From: Planctomycetota bacterium
GTDB taxonomy: Bacteria; Planctomycetota; Phycisphaerae; Phycisphaerales; SM1A02
Assembly: GCA_003671075.1 (NCBI GenBank)
Contig: QWPT01000003.1
Coordinates: 1 to 64,000, forward strand
Direction: 5' to 3'
DNA: 64,000 bases
Notes under the pieces: generated by a model
What the model was told of the DNA's origin: nothing
The model's database searches: none
Seen by the model: the letters and a program-made list of their open reading frames with translations, nothing else
Position numbers and translations under genes: made by a program
Part shown: positions 42,321 through 49,748 of the stretch, piece after piece
Numbering within the stretch: the stretch's first letter is position 1
Layout: every line of letters begins with the position of its first letter

Positions 42321-43835
42321 TCACGCGCCGAAGTGCACTGAATGAGCCGCTGAACCCGATGACCGTGCGAGCAACTGCCATCGACCGACGCTGTCTAGCG
42401 TTGGCGGAGAGAGAGGCGTAAAGCCTCCCACATGCTGCACGATCTGAAGGAGTTCATGCGCCGCGAACAAATGCGACGCCTTCCCACGACTTTCGAAACG
42501 CGCCACTCGCGCCCGGCTCCTCACGATGAGGAGCCCGTCAGCAACCAGCAAACGCCTCGATTCCCTCAAGAGCCCGACAGGATTCCAATATCGCTCCACG
42601 CTGTCAAGTTGCGCCACAAATTTAAATGAGGCAGTTTGGAGTCCTGAAGATGCTAGGTCGGAAACATAGCAACTTCTCAAGCATTTCGCCGTCGCTCCAA
42701 GACTTTTTGACTTTTCTGCGAGCGCTCGAATCGACGGCGCGTGCTCCTCGACGGCGGTCACTTCGATCCCGTCGCGCGCGCGAAGGAACGATGACAGTCC
42801 GCTCCGACATCCGAACACGGCCACTGGTCCGTCTACAAGTCGAAGCGCGGAGAGCTCGGCTGCAATCCCTGACTGCAGCGCAGGATCGGTGAGAAAGCGG
42901 TCCCATTCCGCACCCGGAGGAAGATCGCCGAAGGATGCCGGGTCCCACGCGCGTGGACCATGAATGCCCGCGCGCTCCACCAGCGGCGTCCCCTTCCAGC
43001 GCTCCCAGACATCTGAGAGGTCAGGCGCGAGGCGATCGCAGCCCCATTTTTCACGAAACCGCTCGAGACTTCTCTGAAGACCCGCGCCCGTGTCGGCGGT
43101 GTTTGGTCGCCAATGCCGCTCGCCGTGAAAATGGCGGAACACGATGCGGGTGGTTGCAAGCGCGCGCCAACCCGCGAGGTTCAGCCTCATGGCGAGCTCC
43201 TCGGTCTGACCGCGCAACACGGTCTCGTCGTACCCGCCGACTTGCGTGATCGCGGCGCGACGCGATGCATGAAAACACCCCATCGCATGCTCGACCTCGA
43301 CGACCTCGGGCAGCGCCGACTCGGGAAGGCCCTGGCCGAGGTGGTGGTAGCCGAGCGGGCTTAGGATCGCATCGCCGAGCGCGTGCACACGACCGTCGGG
43401 GAGTTTCTGCAGGCCGGTGACCACGGCCACCTGCGGATCGGCGTCGAGCAGCGCCACGCACTTGGCGACCCAGCACGGGGTTTCGAGGACGACATCGCCG
43501 TCGAGTCGGCAGATGTACTCGCCTTGGCTGTGCGCATGAAGCGCGTTCAGCACCTTCGAGAGCACGCCGGTATGCGCGAGCTCAACCAGCCGCACCATGG
43601 GCAGGCCCGCGCGCGGCGATCCTGCAGGCCAGAGCCGACGCGACCACGCGCGGGCGGTTTCGAGACTGTCGTCGGTGGATCCGTCGTCGGCGATGAGGAT
43701 CTCGAGCTCAGTCGGGTCGTCGGCGAGCGTGCGCTCGAGGCTTTCCAGGAGTTTGCCCAGGAAATCACGGGTCCCGTCGCGCGAACTGGCGCGGCCGTTG
43801 TTGTAGTTCGGGATGATGACGGTCGCGCGCGGCAC
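42321..43835 (-). CDS. Glycosyltransferase family 2 fused to a methyltransferase-like domain
   Basis: 504 aa, GTG start. Residues 1-290 are a GT-A fold: ATVIIPNYNN, EILIADDGSTDDSLE, EYICRLDGDVVLETP (metal-binding DxD-like), VEVEHAMGCFHASRRAAITQVGGYDE and LRGQTEELAMRL. The C-terminal part (about 325-490) reads as a class I SAM-dependent methyltransferase core: GPVAVFGCRSGLSSFLRARDGIEVTAVEEHAPSIRALA, then FVAQLDSVERYWNPVGLLRESRRLLVADGLLIVRS. It probably elongates and modifies a surface glycan (inference). It is divergent from the thioesterase gene. Confidence 0.82.
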   Translation of the reverse strand: MPRATVIIPNYNNGRASSRDGTRDFLGKLLESLERTLADDPTELEILIADDGSTDDSLETARAWSRRLWPAGSPRAGLPMVRLVELAHTGVLSKVLNALHAHSQGEYICRLDGDVVLETPCWVAKCVALLDADPQVAVVTGLQKLPDGRVHALGDAILSPLGYHHLGQGLPESALPEVVEVEHAMGCFHASRRAAITQVGGYDETVLRGQTEELAMRLNLAGWRALATTRIVFRHFHGERHWRPNTADTGAGLQRSLERFREKWGCDRLAPDLSDVWERWKGTPLVERAGIHGPRAWDPASFGDLPPGAEWDRFLTDPALQSGIAAELSALRLVDGPVAVFGCRSGLSSFLRARDGIEVTAVEEHAPSIRALAEKSKSLGATAKCLRSCYVSDLASSGLQTASFKFVAQLDSVERYWNPVGLLRESRRLLVADGLLIVRSRARVARFESRGKASHLFAAHELLQIVQHVGGFTPLSPPTLDSVGRWQLLARSSGSAAHSVHFGA

Positions 43836-43890
43836 CGCTCCGAGATCGGCAACTTCGCGCGCCGAACTGCAGAGGGCGCGAGTCGGCGGC

Positions 43891-43896
43891 TACCAT
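43891..43896 (+). promoter_or_regulatory. -10 box of the thioesterase gene (leaderless)
   Basis: GC-TACCAT followed by eight bases and ATG; predicted leader about two bases. Confidence 0.55.
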
Positions 43897-43904
43897 CGCC
43901 GCCA

Positions 43905-44312
43905 ATGAGCGCAGACTTCCCTCCAGTAGAAGCCCCACGCCTCGCGTTGCGCGTGCTGATGATGCCGCGCGACACCAACCACCAGGGCACCATCTTCGGT
44001 GGAATCATTCTGGCGCACATCGACCAGGCGGGCTACATCGAGGCGCGGCGCCATGGACTGCATCGCTGGGTAACGGCGTGCATCGATCGCGTCGACTTCA
44101 AGGCGTCGGTGCACACTGGCGAGGTCATCGAACTCAAGACGCGCACGATTCGGCTCGGGCGCACCTCGGTTGCGATTCAGGTGCTGGTTGACGCCGAGCG
44201 CCTCGACGGAAGTTGGGCGCGGGTAACCGAGGCGCAAATGACGATGGTCGCCGTCGACGATGCCGGCAAGGCGATGCCGTTTCGCGACTCGCCAACACCG
44301 GAGGCGCATTGA
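43905..44312 (+). CDS. Acyl-CoA thioesterase, hotdog fold (YciA type)
   Basis: 135 aa from the ATG 43905; the track's longer ORF is antisense to the glycosyltransferase. Hotdog features are MMPRDTNHQGTIFGGIILAHIDQAGYIEAR (catalytic Asn/Asp region and long helix), WVTACIDRVDFKASVHTGEVIELKTRTIRLGRTSVAIQVLVDAE and VTEAQMTMVAVDDAGKAMP. This matches YciA-type acyl-CoA thioesterases, which release free fatty acid from acyl-CoA. The stop overlaps the purN TTG start. Confidence 0.88.
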   Translation: MSADFPPVEAPRLALRVLMMPRDTNHQGTIFGGIILAHIDQAGYIEARRHGLHRWVTACIDRVDFKASVHTGEVIELKTRTIRLGRTSVAIQVLVDAERLDGSWARVTEAQMTMVAVDDAGKAMPFRDSPTPEAH

Positions 44313-44950
44313 ACAGCGCGGCCATCGGCGGCGAGCTTTGCGACGAGATCGGCGGCGTGCGACTCGGCGTGCTTATCTCCGCCGGCGGGCGCAGCGCGAT
44401 GAACATCCACGACGCGTGCATGAGCGGCGAACTGGGTGATGCGCGCATCGCGATCGTGATCGCGCATCGCGAGGAAATTGAGGGTGTCGCCCGTTGCCGC
44501 GCCGCGGGCCTTCGCGTTGCGGTCTTGGCGCAAGGCGATGCGCAAGCCGACGCGCTCGATGACCGCATCGACGCTGCACTGGCGGCGGCGAAGGTCGATC
44601 TCGTCTGCCTTGCTGGCTATCTCCGCCACTTTCGCGTGGGTGAACGCTGGCGCGGTCGGACACTGAACATCCACCCCGGGCTGTTGCCGGACTTCGGCGG
44701 ACCCGGCATGTTCGGGCTGCATGTTCACCGCGCCGTGCTCGCCGCCGGAAGCTCACAGAGTGGTTGCACTGTGCACGAGGTCGACGAGCAATACGACCAC
44801 GGAACTGTGATTCTCCAGCGAAAGTGCCCGGTTCTTGCCAACGACACCGCGCAATCGCTGGCCGAGCGCGTATTCAAAGAAGAATGCGTCGCCTACCCGC
44901 AAGCCATCCGACAAGTGCTTGCGGCCGTGCGCGCGGGCGTGAAGGCATGA
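44309..44950 (+). CDS. purN: Phosphoribosylglycinamide formyltransferase
   Basis: 213 aa. It transfers formyl from 10-formyl-THF to GAR in purine synthesis. Motifs are GVRLGVLISAGGRSAMNIHDAC, RIAIVIAHRE, VDLVCLAGYLRHF, NIHPGLLPDFGGPGMFGLHVHRAVLAAG (catalytic Asn and His) and GCTVHEVDEQYDHGTVILQRKCPV (catalytic Asp). The start is TTG at 44309, overlapping the thioesterase stop (TTGA) with GGAGG four bases upstream. The segment matching the usual SGSGSN loop is ISAGGRSAMN. Its stop overlaps the next ATG (ATGA), inside a 12-bp repeat. Confidence 0.9.
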   Translation: MNSAAIGGELCDEIGGVRLGVLISAGGRSAMNIHDACMSGELGDARIAIVIAHREEIEGVARCRAAGLRVAVLAQGDAQADALDDRIDAALAAAKVDLVCLAGYLRHFRVGERWRGRTLNIHPGLLPDFGGPGMFGLHVHRAVLAAGSSQSGCTVHEVDEQYDHGTVILQRKCPVLANDTAQSLAERVFKEECVAYPQAIRQVLAAVRAGVKA

Positions 44951-44976
44951 TTGGTCGCATGATTGGTCGCATGATT
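44947..44976. repeat. 12-bp repeat over the purN stop and the next start codon
   Basis: ATGATTGGTCGC occurs twice, plus a partial copy. Each unit carries both ATG (start of the peptidase) and TGA (stop of purN in the other frame). Confidence 0.85.
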
Positions 44977-46500
44977 CATCGCACGAACTTCGCCCAACTG
45001 CTCCGCGCCGCCATGGTCGGCGCCGTTCTCATCGCGGCTTCGTTCCTGACCGCGCCGCTTGCCGCCGCCGATCCTCCGTCGCCCCCCGCCGACATCCGTG
45101 AATCCCCCGCCGATCTGCTCGACCGTCTCTTGCGCGCGCGTCGATTCGACGAGGCGCAGCGGCTTATGCAGCGCCGCATGGACGATGGCGACCGCGACCC
45201 CGTGCTCCTCTACAACTCGGCCTGTGCGCTCGCACAACTCGGCCAGCTTCAGGCCGCCGAGAAACGCCTGCTCGAATGCGTCAAGGCGGGCTTTCGCGAC
45301 TTTGACGCGATGGAGGCGGACGATGACCTCGAGCCCGTGCGCGCTTCGCGCACCTACGAAGCGATCATGGAGGCGCGCACGGCGATCGACGCGCGCGCGC
45401 CGAGCGCCCTCGCGCCACGCCCGCGTCGTAAGACACTCGTTCCCGATCCGGTCGCGCAATGGAAGTCCGACCATCCTGAGGAATACCGCTCCGACAAGGG
45501 ATACCGCTACGACCACGGCGAAGAGGGCAATGGCGGCGAGAACCTCGTGTACGCGACCTTTCTCGACGAAGCTTCGCACGCGCGCATGAAGCGCATGCTC
45601 GACGAACTTGCCACTCATTTGCGCCGCGCCTATTTCGGCAAGCCGCCCGAGGACATCGTGCTCGTCGCCATCGTTCGGCCTGCGGACGCCAAGAAATACC
45701 TTGAGCGCGCTGAGGTGCGCGGGATGTATCTGCACAGCGCGCGCCGACTGGTCTCACGCGACGCGGGGCAGAGTTTGCAGCATGAATTCGTTCATCTCCT
45801 GCACTTTGCCCAGATGGAGCGCATCGGCCAACGCCATCCCATTTGGGTGCAAGAAGGCCTCGCTAGTTTGTATGAAGACTACGAGTTTCGCGCCGACGGC
45901 AGCGTTGAGTTCCATCCGAACATCCGCTTCAACATCGCCCGCAGGCAAGTCGTTTCCAAGACCGCCAAGCATTGGGACCAACTCTTCGCGCTCTCGGGCG
46001 AGGCGTTCATGCAGGACGCTGAGCGGCTGTACCCCGAGGTTCGTTCGATCTTCGAGTTTTTTGCTCGCGAAAAAAAGCTCGAGGAGTTCTATCGCCAGCT
46101 TTGCAACACGGCAACCACTGATCCCGACGGCTCGAGCGCGGTCGAGAAGGCATTCGGCGAGCCGTTGGCGCGCGTCGAGGACCGATGGCGCAAATGGATG
46201 ATCGAGCGCGGCGCGATCGACGACAGCATCGATCAGAACGACGCGTCGCTGGGAATCACCGTCGACGACGCGGGCGACGGAGTGCGCATCCGCTCGTTCG
46301 TGTTGAAATCAGCGGCAAAAGCAGCGGGACTTCGCGTGGGCGATGTCATCTTCGAAGTCGGTGGCTCGCCCGTGCGCAATCGCGACGAGATGCAGCTCGC
46401 GGTCGCACGCCTTGTCATCAGCACGCCGGTTGAAGTGAAATTTCGCCGCGACGAACAAGAACTCACGCTGCCGGTGTCGCCGCGTGCGCTCGGACGATGA
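44947..46500 (+). CDS. Exported TPR, metallopeptidase-like and PDZ protein
   Basis: 517 aa. The start region MIGRMIGRMIHR has three in-frame ATGs made by a 12-bp repeat, then an export signal (LLRAAMVGAVLIAASFLTAPLAAA). Residues about 55-125 are two TPR-like helical hairpins (VLLYNSACALAQLGQLQAAEKRLLECV). Residues about 190-410 are a gluzincin (peptidase MA-like) domain with the HEFVH zinc motif (HxxxH) and a downstream WVQEGLASLYEDYE glutamate. The C-terminal about 90 residues are a PDZ domain, LGITVDDAGDGVRIRSFVLKSAAKAAGLRVGDVIFEVGGSPV. Probably a periplasmic peptidase. It overlaps purN by 4 nt. Confidence 0.78.
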   Translation: MIGRMIGRMIHRTNFAQLLRAAMVGAVLIAASFLTAPLAAADPPSPPADIRESPADLLDRLLRARRFDEAQRLMQRRMDDGDRDPVLLYNSACALAQLGQLQAAEKRLLECVKAGFRDFDAMEADDDLEPVRASRTYEAIMEARTAIDARAPSALAPRPRRKTLVPDPVAQWKSDHPEEYRSDKGYRYDHGEEGNGGENLVYATFLDEASHARMKRMLDELATHLRRAYFGKPPEDIVLVAIVRPADAKKYLERAEVRGMYLHSARRLVSRDAGQSLQHEFVHLLHFAQMERIGQRHPIWVQEGLASLYEDYEFRADGSVEFHPNIRFNIARRQVVSKTAKHWDQLFALSGEAFMQDAERLYPEVRSIFEFFAREKKLEEFYRQLCNTATTDPDGSSAVEKAFGEPLARVEDRWRKWMIERGAIDDSIDQNDASLGITVDDAGDGVRIRSFVLKSAAKAAGLRVGDVIFEVGGSPVRNRDEMQLAVARLVISTPVEVKFRRDEQELTLPVSPRALGR

Positions 46501-46550
46501 CGCATCCGAGCGATGACGGATCCGAGCGATGACGGATCCTGGCGATGACC
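46495..46550. repeat. 16-bp tandem array over the peptidase stop codon
   Basis: CGATGACGCATCCGAG, CGATGACGGATCCGAG, CGATGACGGATCCTGG and CGATGACC. Each copy contains the TGA that ends the peptidase gene. Confidence 0.9.
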
Positions 46551-46587
46551 ATCACACGAAACCTCGCGCGCGCAAACGCCTGATTGC

Positions 46588-46593
46588 TACACT
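46588..46593 (+). promoter_or_regulatory. -10 box of the DUF502 gene (leaderless)
   Basis: TTGC-TACACT, an extended -10 with TGn, is followed by six bases and ATG. Transcription is predicted to start on the A of ATG. Confidence 0.6.
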
Positions 46594-46599
46594 CGCTTC

Positions 46600-47454
46600 A
46601 TGAGTCAATCGCCGTCCAAAGGCACCATTTCCATGCCAATCAAACGCCACGGTGCTGGGCGTTTTTTCATTCGCGGACTCGGTGTCGTTCTACCCAGCGT
46701 GCTCACGCTGTGGATCTTGGTGGCGGCGTTCCGCTTCATCGACAGCAACATCGCCGCACCAATCAACGCGGGCGTCCGTCTGGCCATCGCCACCGCCGCC
46801 GACACTGGTTCGATCGACCGTTTCCTGCCAACCGAAGATGAGATCGTCCGCGAGCAGGACCTCGCCAAGCGCAATCGACTTGACCCCAGCCGCGCCAACG
46901 CCGTGTCGCGCGCGACCCGCACCAATGTCGACGCCTGGTGGTCGGCGCGCTGGTATCTCGAACTCGTCGGCCTGGCCTTGGCGATCGTCGCCGTCTACCT
47001 GCTCGGCCGTTTGGTCGGCGGATTCCTCGGACGCAAGTTACTTTCGGCATTTGAGGCGGGGCTGCTGACCGTGCCCGGCATACGCTCGGTGTACCCCGCG
47101 CTCAAGCAGGTGGTCGAGTTCCTATTTGGCAGCGGAAAGCAACGATTCAACTTTAATCGCGTGGTTCTCGTCGAGTATCCGCGCGCAGGAATGTGGTCGA
47201 TAGGCCTCGTGACTGGCGATGCGCCCAAGGAACTCGTACCAATCGTTGGCGATAGCCTGACCGTGTTCATGCCCAACTCCCCCACCCCATTCACGGGCTG
47301 GACCATCACCGTCCCCCGCTCCGAAGTCCGCGAGGTTTCCCTCACCATCGACGAGGCGCTTCGCTACCTTGTGTCCGCTGGCGTCATCGTCCCTGAAGGC
47401 AAGCAGCCCACGGATGGCGAGCCAGGAAGTTCAAACAACCATCAGCGTCAGTGA
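46600..47454 (+). CDS. DUF502 family membrane protein
   Basis: 284 aa. Helix 1 is FFIRGLGVVLPSVLTLWILVAAFRFID; an inserted charged loop (about 65-105) follows, then helix 2, WYLELVGLALAIVAVYLLGRLVGGFLGRKLL. A soluble part contains the DUF502 hallmarks VPGIRSVYPALKQVVEFLFG, FNRVVLVEYPRAGMWSIGLVTG and VFMPNSPTPFTGW. The family is widespread and uncharacterised. It lies 10 nt upstream of hpf and probably leads the DUF502-hpf-ptsN-ptsH operon. Confidence 0.88.
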   Translation: MSQSPSKGTISMPIKRHGAGRFFIRGLGVVLPSVLTLWILVAAFRFIDSNIAAPINAGVRLAIATAADTGSIDRFLPTEDEIVREQDLAKRNRLDPSRANAVSRATRTNVDAWWSARWYLELVGLALAIVAVYLLGRLVGGFLGRKLLSAFEAGLLTVPGIRSVYPALKQVVEFLFGSGKQRFNFNRVVLVEYPRAGMWSIGLVTGDAPKELVPIVGDSLTVFMPNSPTPFTGWTITVPRSEVREVSLTIDEALRYLVSAGVIVPEGKQPTDGEPGSSNNHQRQ

Positions 47455-47464
47455 AAGGTTCATC

Positions 47465-47767
47465 ATGCAGATCAATGTGAAGGGCAAGCACCTCGAGATC
47501 ACCGAAGCCATCGACGCCTATGTGCGAACGAAGTCAGAGAAGTTCGTCCGCTACTTCGACAAGGTGCAGTCGATCAACTGCGTCATTGAGAAGGAGCCAA
47601 ATGGCTTCCATGTCGAGTTCATCGTTGCTGTCGAGCATCACGAGGACTTCATCGTCAACCAGCGCAATGCAGATCTCTACGCCGCCATCGACCTCGCCGT
47701 CGACCGCGAGTCCCGCCAACTCGCCGAGCACAAGAGCCGCACCCGCGATCACAAGCACCACCAGTGA
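47465..47767 (+). CDS. hpf: Ribosome hibernation promoting factor (short HPF)
   Basis: 100 aa, short-form HPF/YfiA. It binds the 30S decoding region when growth stops. MQINVKGKHLEITEAIDAYVRTKSEKFVRYFD and the following beta strands with NADLYAAIDLAVDRESRQL match the family. The ATG at 47465 has AAGG six bases upstream; the track's longer frame is the tail of the DUF502 gene. It lies upstream of ptsN, the classical hpf-ptsN order, but no rpoN precedes it here. Confidence 0.92.
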   Translation: MQINVKGKHLEITEAIDAYVRTKSEKFVRYFDKVQSINCVIEKEPNGFHVEFIVAVEHHEDFIVNQRNADLYAAIDLAVDRESRQLAEHKSRTRDHKHHQ

Positions 47768-47819
47768 GTCAGCGATCACACCCGCGTTCCCCACGCCTGC
47801 ATCAGCCTGCGAGACCGCT

Positions 47820-48296
47820 ATGAAACTCCGAGATATCGTCGTAGAAAAAGCCATCGTCACCAACCTCGTCGCCACCAAGCGCGACGATGCGATCAAGGAG
47901 TTGCTTGATGCGCTGGTGACGAGCGGCAAGGTGTCCGCCGACATGCGCGACACCTTCGCCAAGTCGATCATCGCGCGCGAGAACAAGGGTTCGACCGGAC
48001 TGAACCATGGTGTTGCGATTCCGCACACCAAGACCACCACGGTAAAGACGCCGCTGGCCGCGATCGGCGTGAGCCGCGGCGGCGTCGAGTTCAATTCACT
48101 CGACAAGCAACCGGTGTTCTCCATCTTTCTGCTGGTTTCGCCCGAGGACAAGCCTGAACTGCATCTCGATGCGATTCAGGCCATCTTCTCCCACCTTTCC
48201 AAAGACCAGTTCCGACGGTTCCTGCGCCAAGCGACAACCGTCAAGGATGTCGTCACGCTGCTCGACGAGGCGGACGCGGGCCAGGCTGCGCGCTGA
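47820..48296 (+). CDS. ptsN: PTS IIA-like nitrogen-regulatory protein
   Basis: 158 aa from the ATG 47820. The phosphorylated His lies in NHGVAIPHTK and FSIFLLVSPEDKPELHLDAIQAIFSHLSKD is typical of the EIIA-Fru/Ntr fold. It is probably the output protein of a regulatory phosphotransfer chain fed by HPr, whose gene follows 6 nt downstream. No EIIB or EIIC domain is attached, so it is regulatory rather than sugar-transporting. The track ORF's upstream portion is antisense noise from hpf. Confidence 0.9.
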   Translation: MKLRDIVVEKAIVTNLVATKRDDAIKELLDALVTSGKVSADMRDTFAKSIIARENKGSTGLNHGVAIPHTKTTTVKTPLAAIGVSRGGVEFNSLDKQPVFSIFLLVSPEDKPELHLDAIQAIFSHLSKDQFRRFLRQATTVKDVVTLLDEADAGQAAR

Positions 48297-48302
48297 TCGA
48301 CC

Positions 48303-48578
48303 ATGCGTGCGGCAACGACGACCATCGTCAACCGGCTCGGGCTGCACGCGCGGCCGGCGATGACATTCGTTGAGGAAGCATCGCGCTTCATCGCCGAGAT
48401 CACCGTGCGCAAATGCTGCGAAGGCGAGACGGTCGACGGCAAGTCCATCTTGCAGATGCTGATGCTCGCCGGCACCTGCGGAACGCTGATCGAGATCACC
48501 GCCGACGGCACCGATGAGAACGATGCGCTTGCGGCGTTGGTGCGCTTAGTCGAGTTGAGGTTCGGCGAGGACGAGTAG
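48303..48578 (+). CDS. ptsH: HPr-family phosphocarrier protein
   Basis: 91 aa. The active-site His is in NRLGLHARPAM, and a Ser lies in the regulatory position (VDGKSILQMLML), so HPr kinase control is possible. HPr passes phosphate from EI to EIIA proteins. It directly follows ptsN; ptsI (EI) is not in this window. Last gene of the DUF502-hpf-ptsN-ptsH unit, convergent with gpsA about 30 nt away. Confidence 0.93.
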   Translation: MRAATTTIVNRLGLHARPAMTFVEEASRFIAEITVRKCCEGETVDGKSILQMLMLAGTCGTLIEITADGTDENDALAALVRLVELRFGEDE

Positions 48579-48607
48579 CCGTTGGTTCGCAGAACCAATC
48601 GATGCGC

Positions 48608-49615
48608 TTAACCGATTCGTTCAGTGGTGCTCGCGCGGCGCATGAGTTGAAACAGCGCCTCGTGAGGATCGAGGCCGTTGAAGACAATCGCGTCGACCGC
48701 TTCGCAGATCGGGAGTTCGATGCCATGGCGGCGCGCGAGACTGACCAGCGCGCGCGCGGTGGGAACGCCCTCGACCACGGAAATCGTGCGGGAAAGCGCG
48801 TCGTGCACCTTCTCGCCTCGACCTAGGCGCTCGCCGAAACTTCGGTTTCGGCCTTCAGGTGCGAAGCAGGTGGTGGCGAGATCGCCAGCGCCGGCGACAC
48901 CGAAGAATGTCTCAACCTTGCCACCGAGGGCAACACCGATGCGCGCGATTTCCGCGAGTCCACGCGCCAGAAGCGCGCTCTTGGCGTTGGTTCCGAGGCC
49001 CATGCCATCGGCGACGCCCGCCGCAATGGCGATGACATTCTTGCACGCGCCCGCGAGTTCGACGCCGATCAGATCGTTCGACTGGTAGACCTTGGTCCAC
49101 GGTGAAGTGAACACCGCCTGCACACGCGCGCAAAGTTGGGCGTCATGGCTCGCGGCAACCAGCACCGCGGGAAGCCTTCGCGCAAGTTCGGCCGCGATGG
49201 TCGGGCCACTGAGCGCCGCAATCGGTCGCGCTCCGCAAGCCTCGGCGAGGATGTCGCACGGCAGGCGGAACGAATCGACCTCGATGCCCTTGGCAATGCT
49301 GACCACGGGGACCCCGGGCGCGATCCACGGCGCCATCGCCGCAAAGGTTGCGCCGATGTACTGGGTGGGAATGGCGCAAACCACGAGCGTTGCGTCGGCC
49401 AGCATCGAAGCGTCGGAAGTAACGCGCAGCTGCGCGGGCAGCGTGAAACCGGGAAGACGCGGGCTGGTTCGAGCGGCCGCGAGTTTCTCGCTCACGGCCG
49501 CGAATGGCGAGATCAGAGTGGTGGTGATGCCTCGGACGGCGAGGATGTCGCTGAGAACCAGCGCCATCTGCCCGTCGCCGACGAGCGCCACATGTTCACG
49601 GGTAGCCTGTTGCAC
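48608..49615 (-). CDS. gpsA: Glycerol-3-phosphate dehydrogenase [NAD(P)+]
   Basis: 335 aa. It makes sn-glycerol-3-phosphate for phospholipids. N-terminal Rossmann segment HVALVGDGQMALVLSDIL (GDGQMA in place of the commoner GAGSWG), VVCAIPTQYI, KGIEVD, ALSGPTIAAEL, the catalytic Lys region GACKNVIAIAAGVADGMGLGTNAKSALL and GAGDLATTCFAPEGRNRSFGERL. The GTG at 49615 is preferred over the upstream ATG 49636 because a TATCCT box places transcription exactly on it and the protein then starts just before the Rossmann strand. Confidence 0.9.
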   Translation of the reverse strand: MQQATREHVALVGDGQMALVLSDILAVRGITTTLISPFAAVSEKLAAARTSPRLPGFTLPAQLRVTSDASMLADATLVVCAIPTQYIGATFAAMAPWIAPGVPVVSIAKGIEVDSFRLPCDILAEACGARPIAALSGPTIAAELARRLPAVLVAASHDAQLCARVQAVFTSPWTKVYQSNDLIGVELAGACKNVIAIAAGVADGMGLGTNAKSALLARGLAEIARIGVALGGKVETFFGVAGAGDLATTCFAPEGRNRSFGERLGRGEKVHDALSRTISVVEGVPTARALVSLARRHGIELPICEAVDAIVFNGLDPHEALFQLMRRASTTERIG

Positions 49616-49621
49616 CCCCGC

Positions 49622-49627
49622 AGGATA
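49622..49627 (-). promoter_or_regulatory. -10 box of gpsA (leaderless)
   Basis: GC-TATCCT, six bases, then GTG. The predicted transcription start is the first base of the GTG; this supports the chosen start. Confidence 0.5.
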
Positions 49628-49722
49628 GCGGGGCATTGCGCGGATGAGTCCGCATGTCCTCATCGCGACGGTCTTTGACCGAGCGGCGTCGAACAAGCCG
49701 CTCGATGGCCCGTAGGCTCTGC

Positions 49723-49728
49723 TACGCT
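49723..49728 (+). promoter_or_regulatory. Candidate -10 box of the P-type ATPase gene
   Basis: GC-TACGCT gives a leader of about 14 nt before ATG 49749. Shine-Dalgarno pairing is not evident. Confidence 0.4.
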
Positions 49729-49748
49729 TCGAACTCGCGGATTGCACT

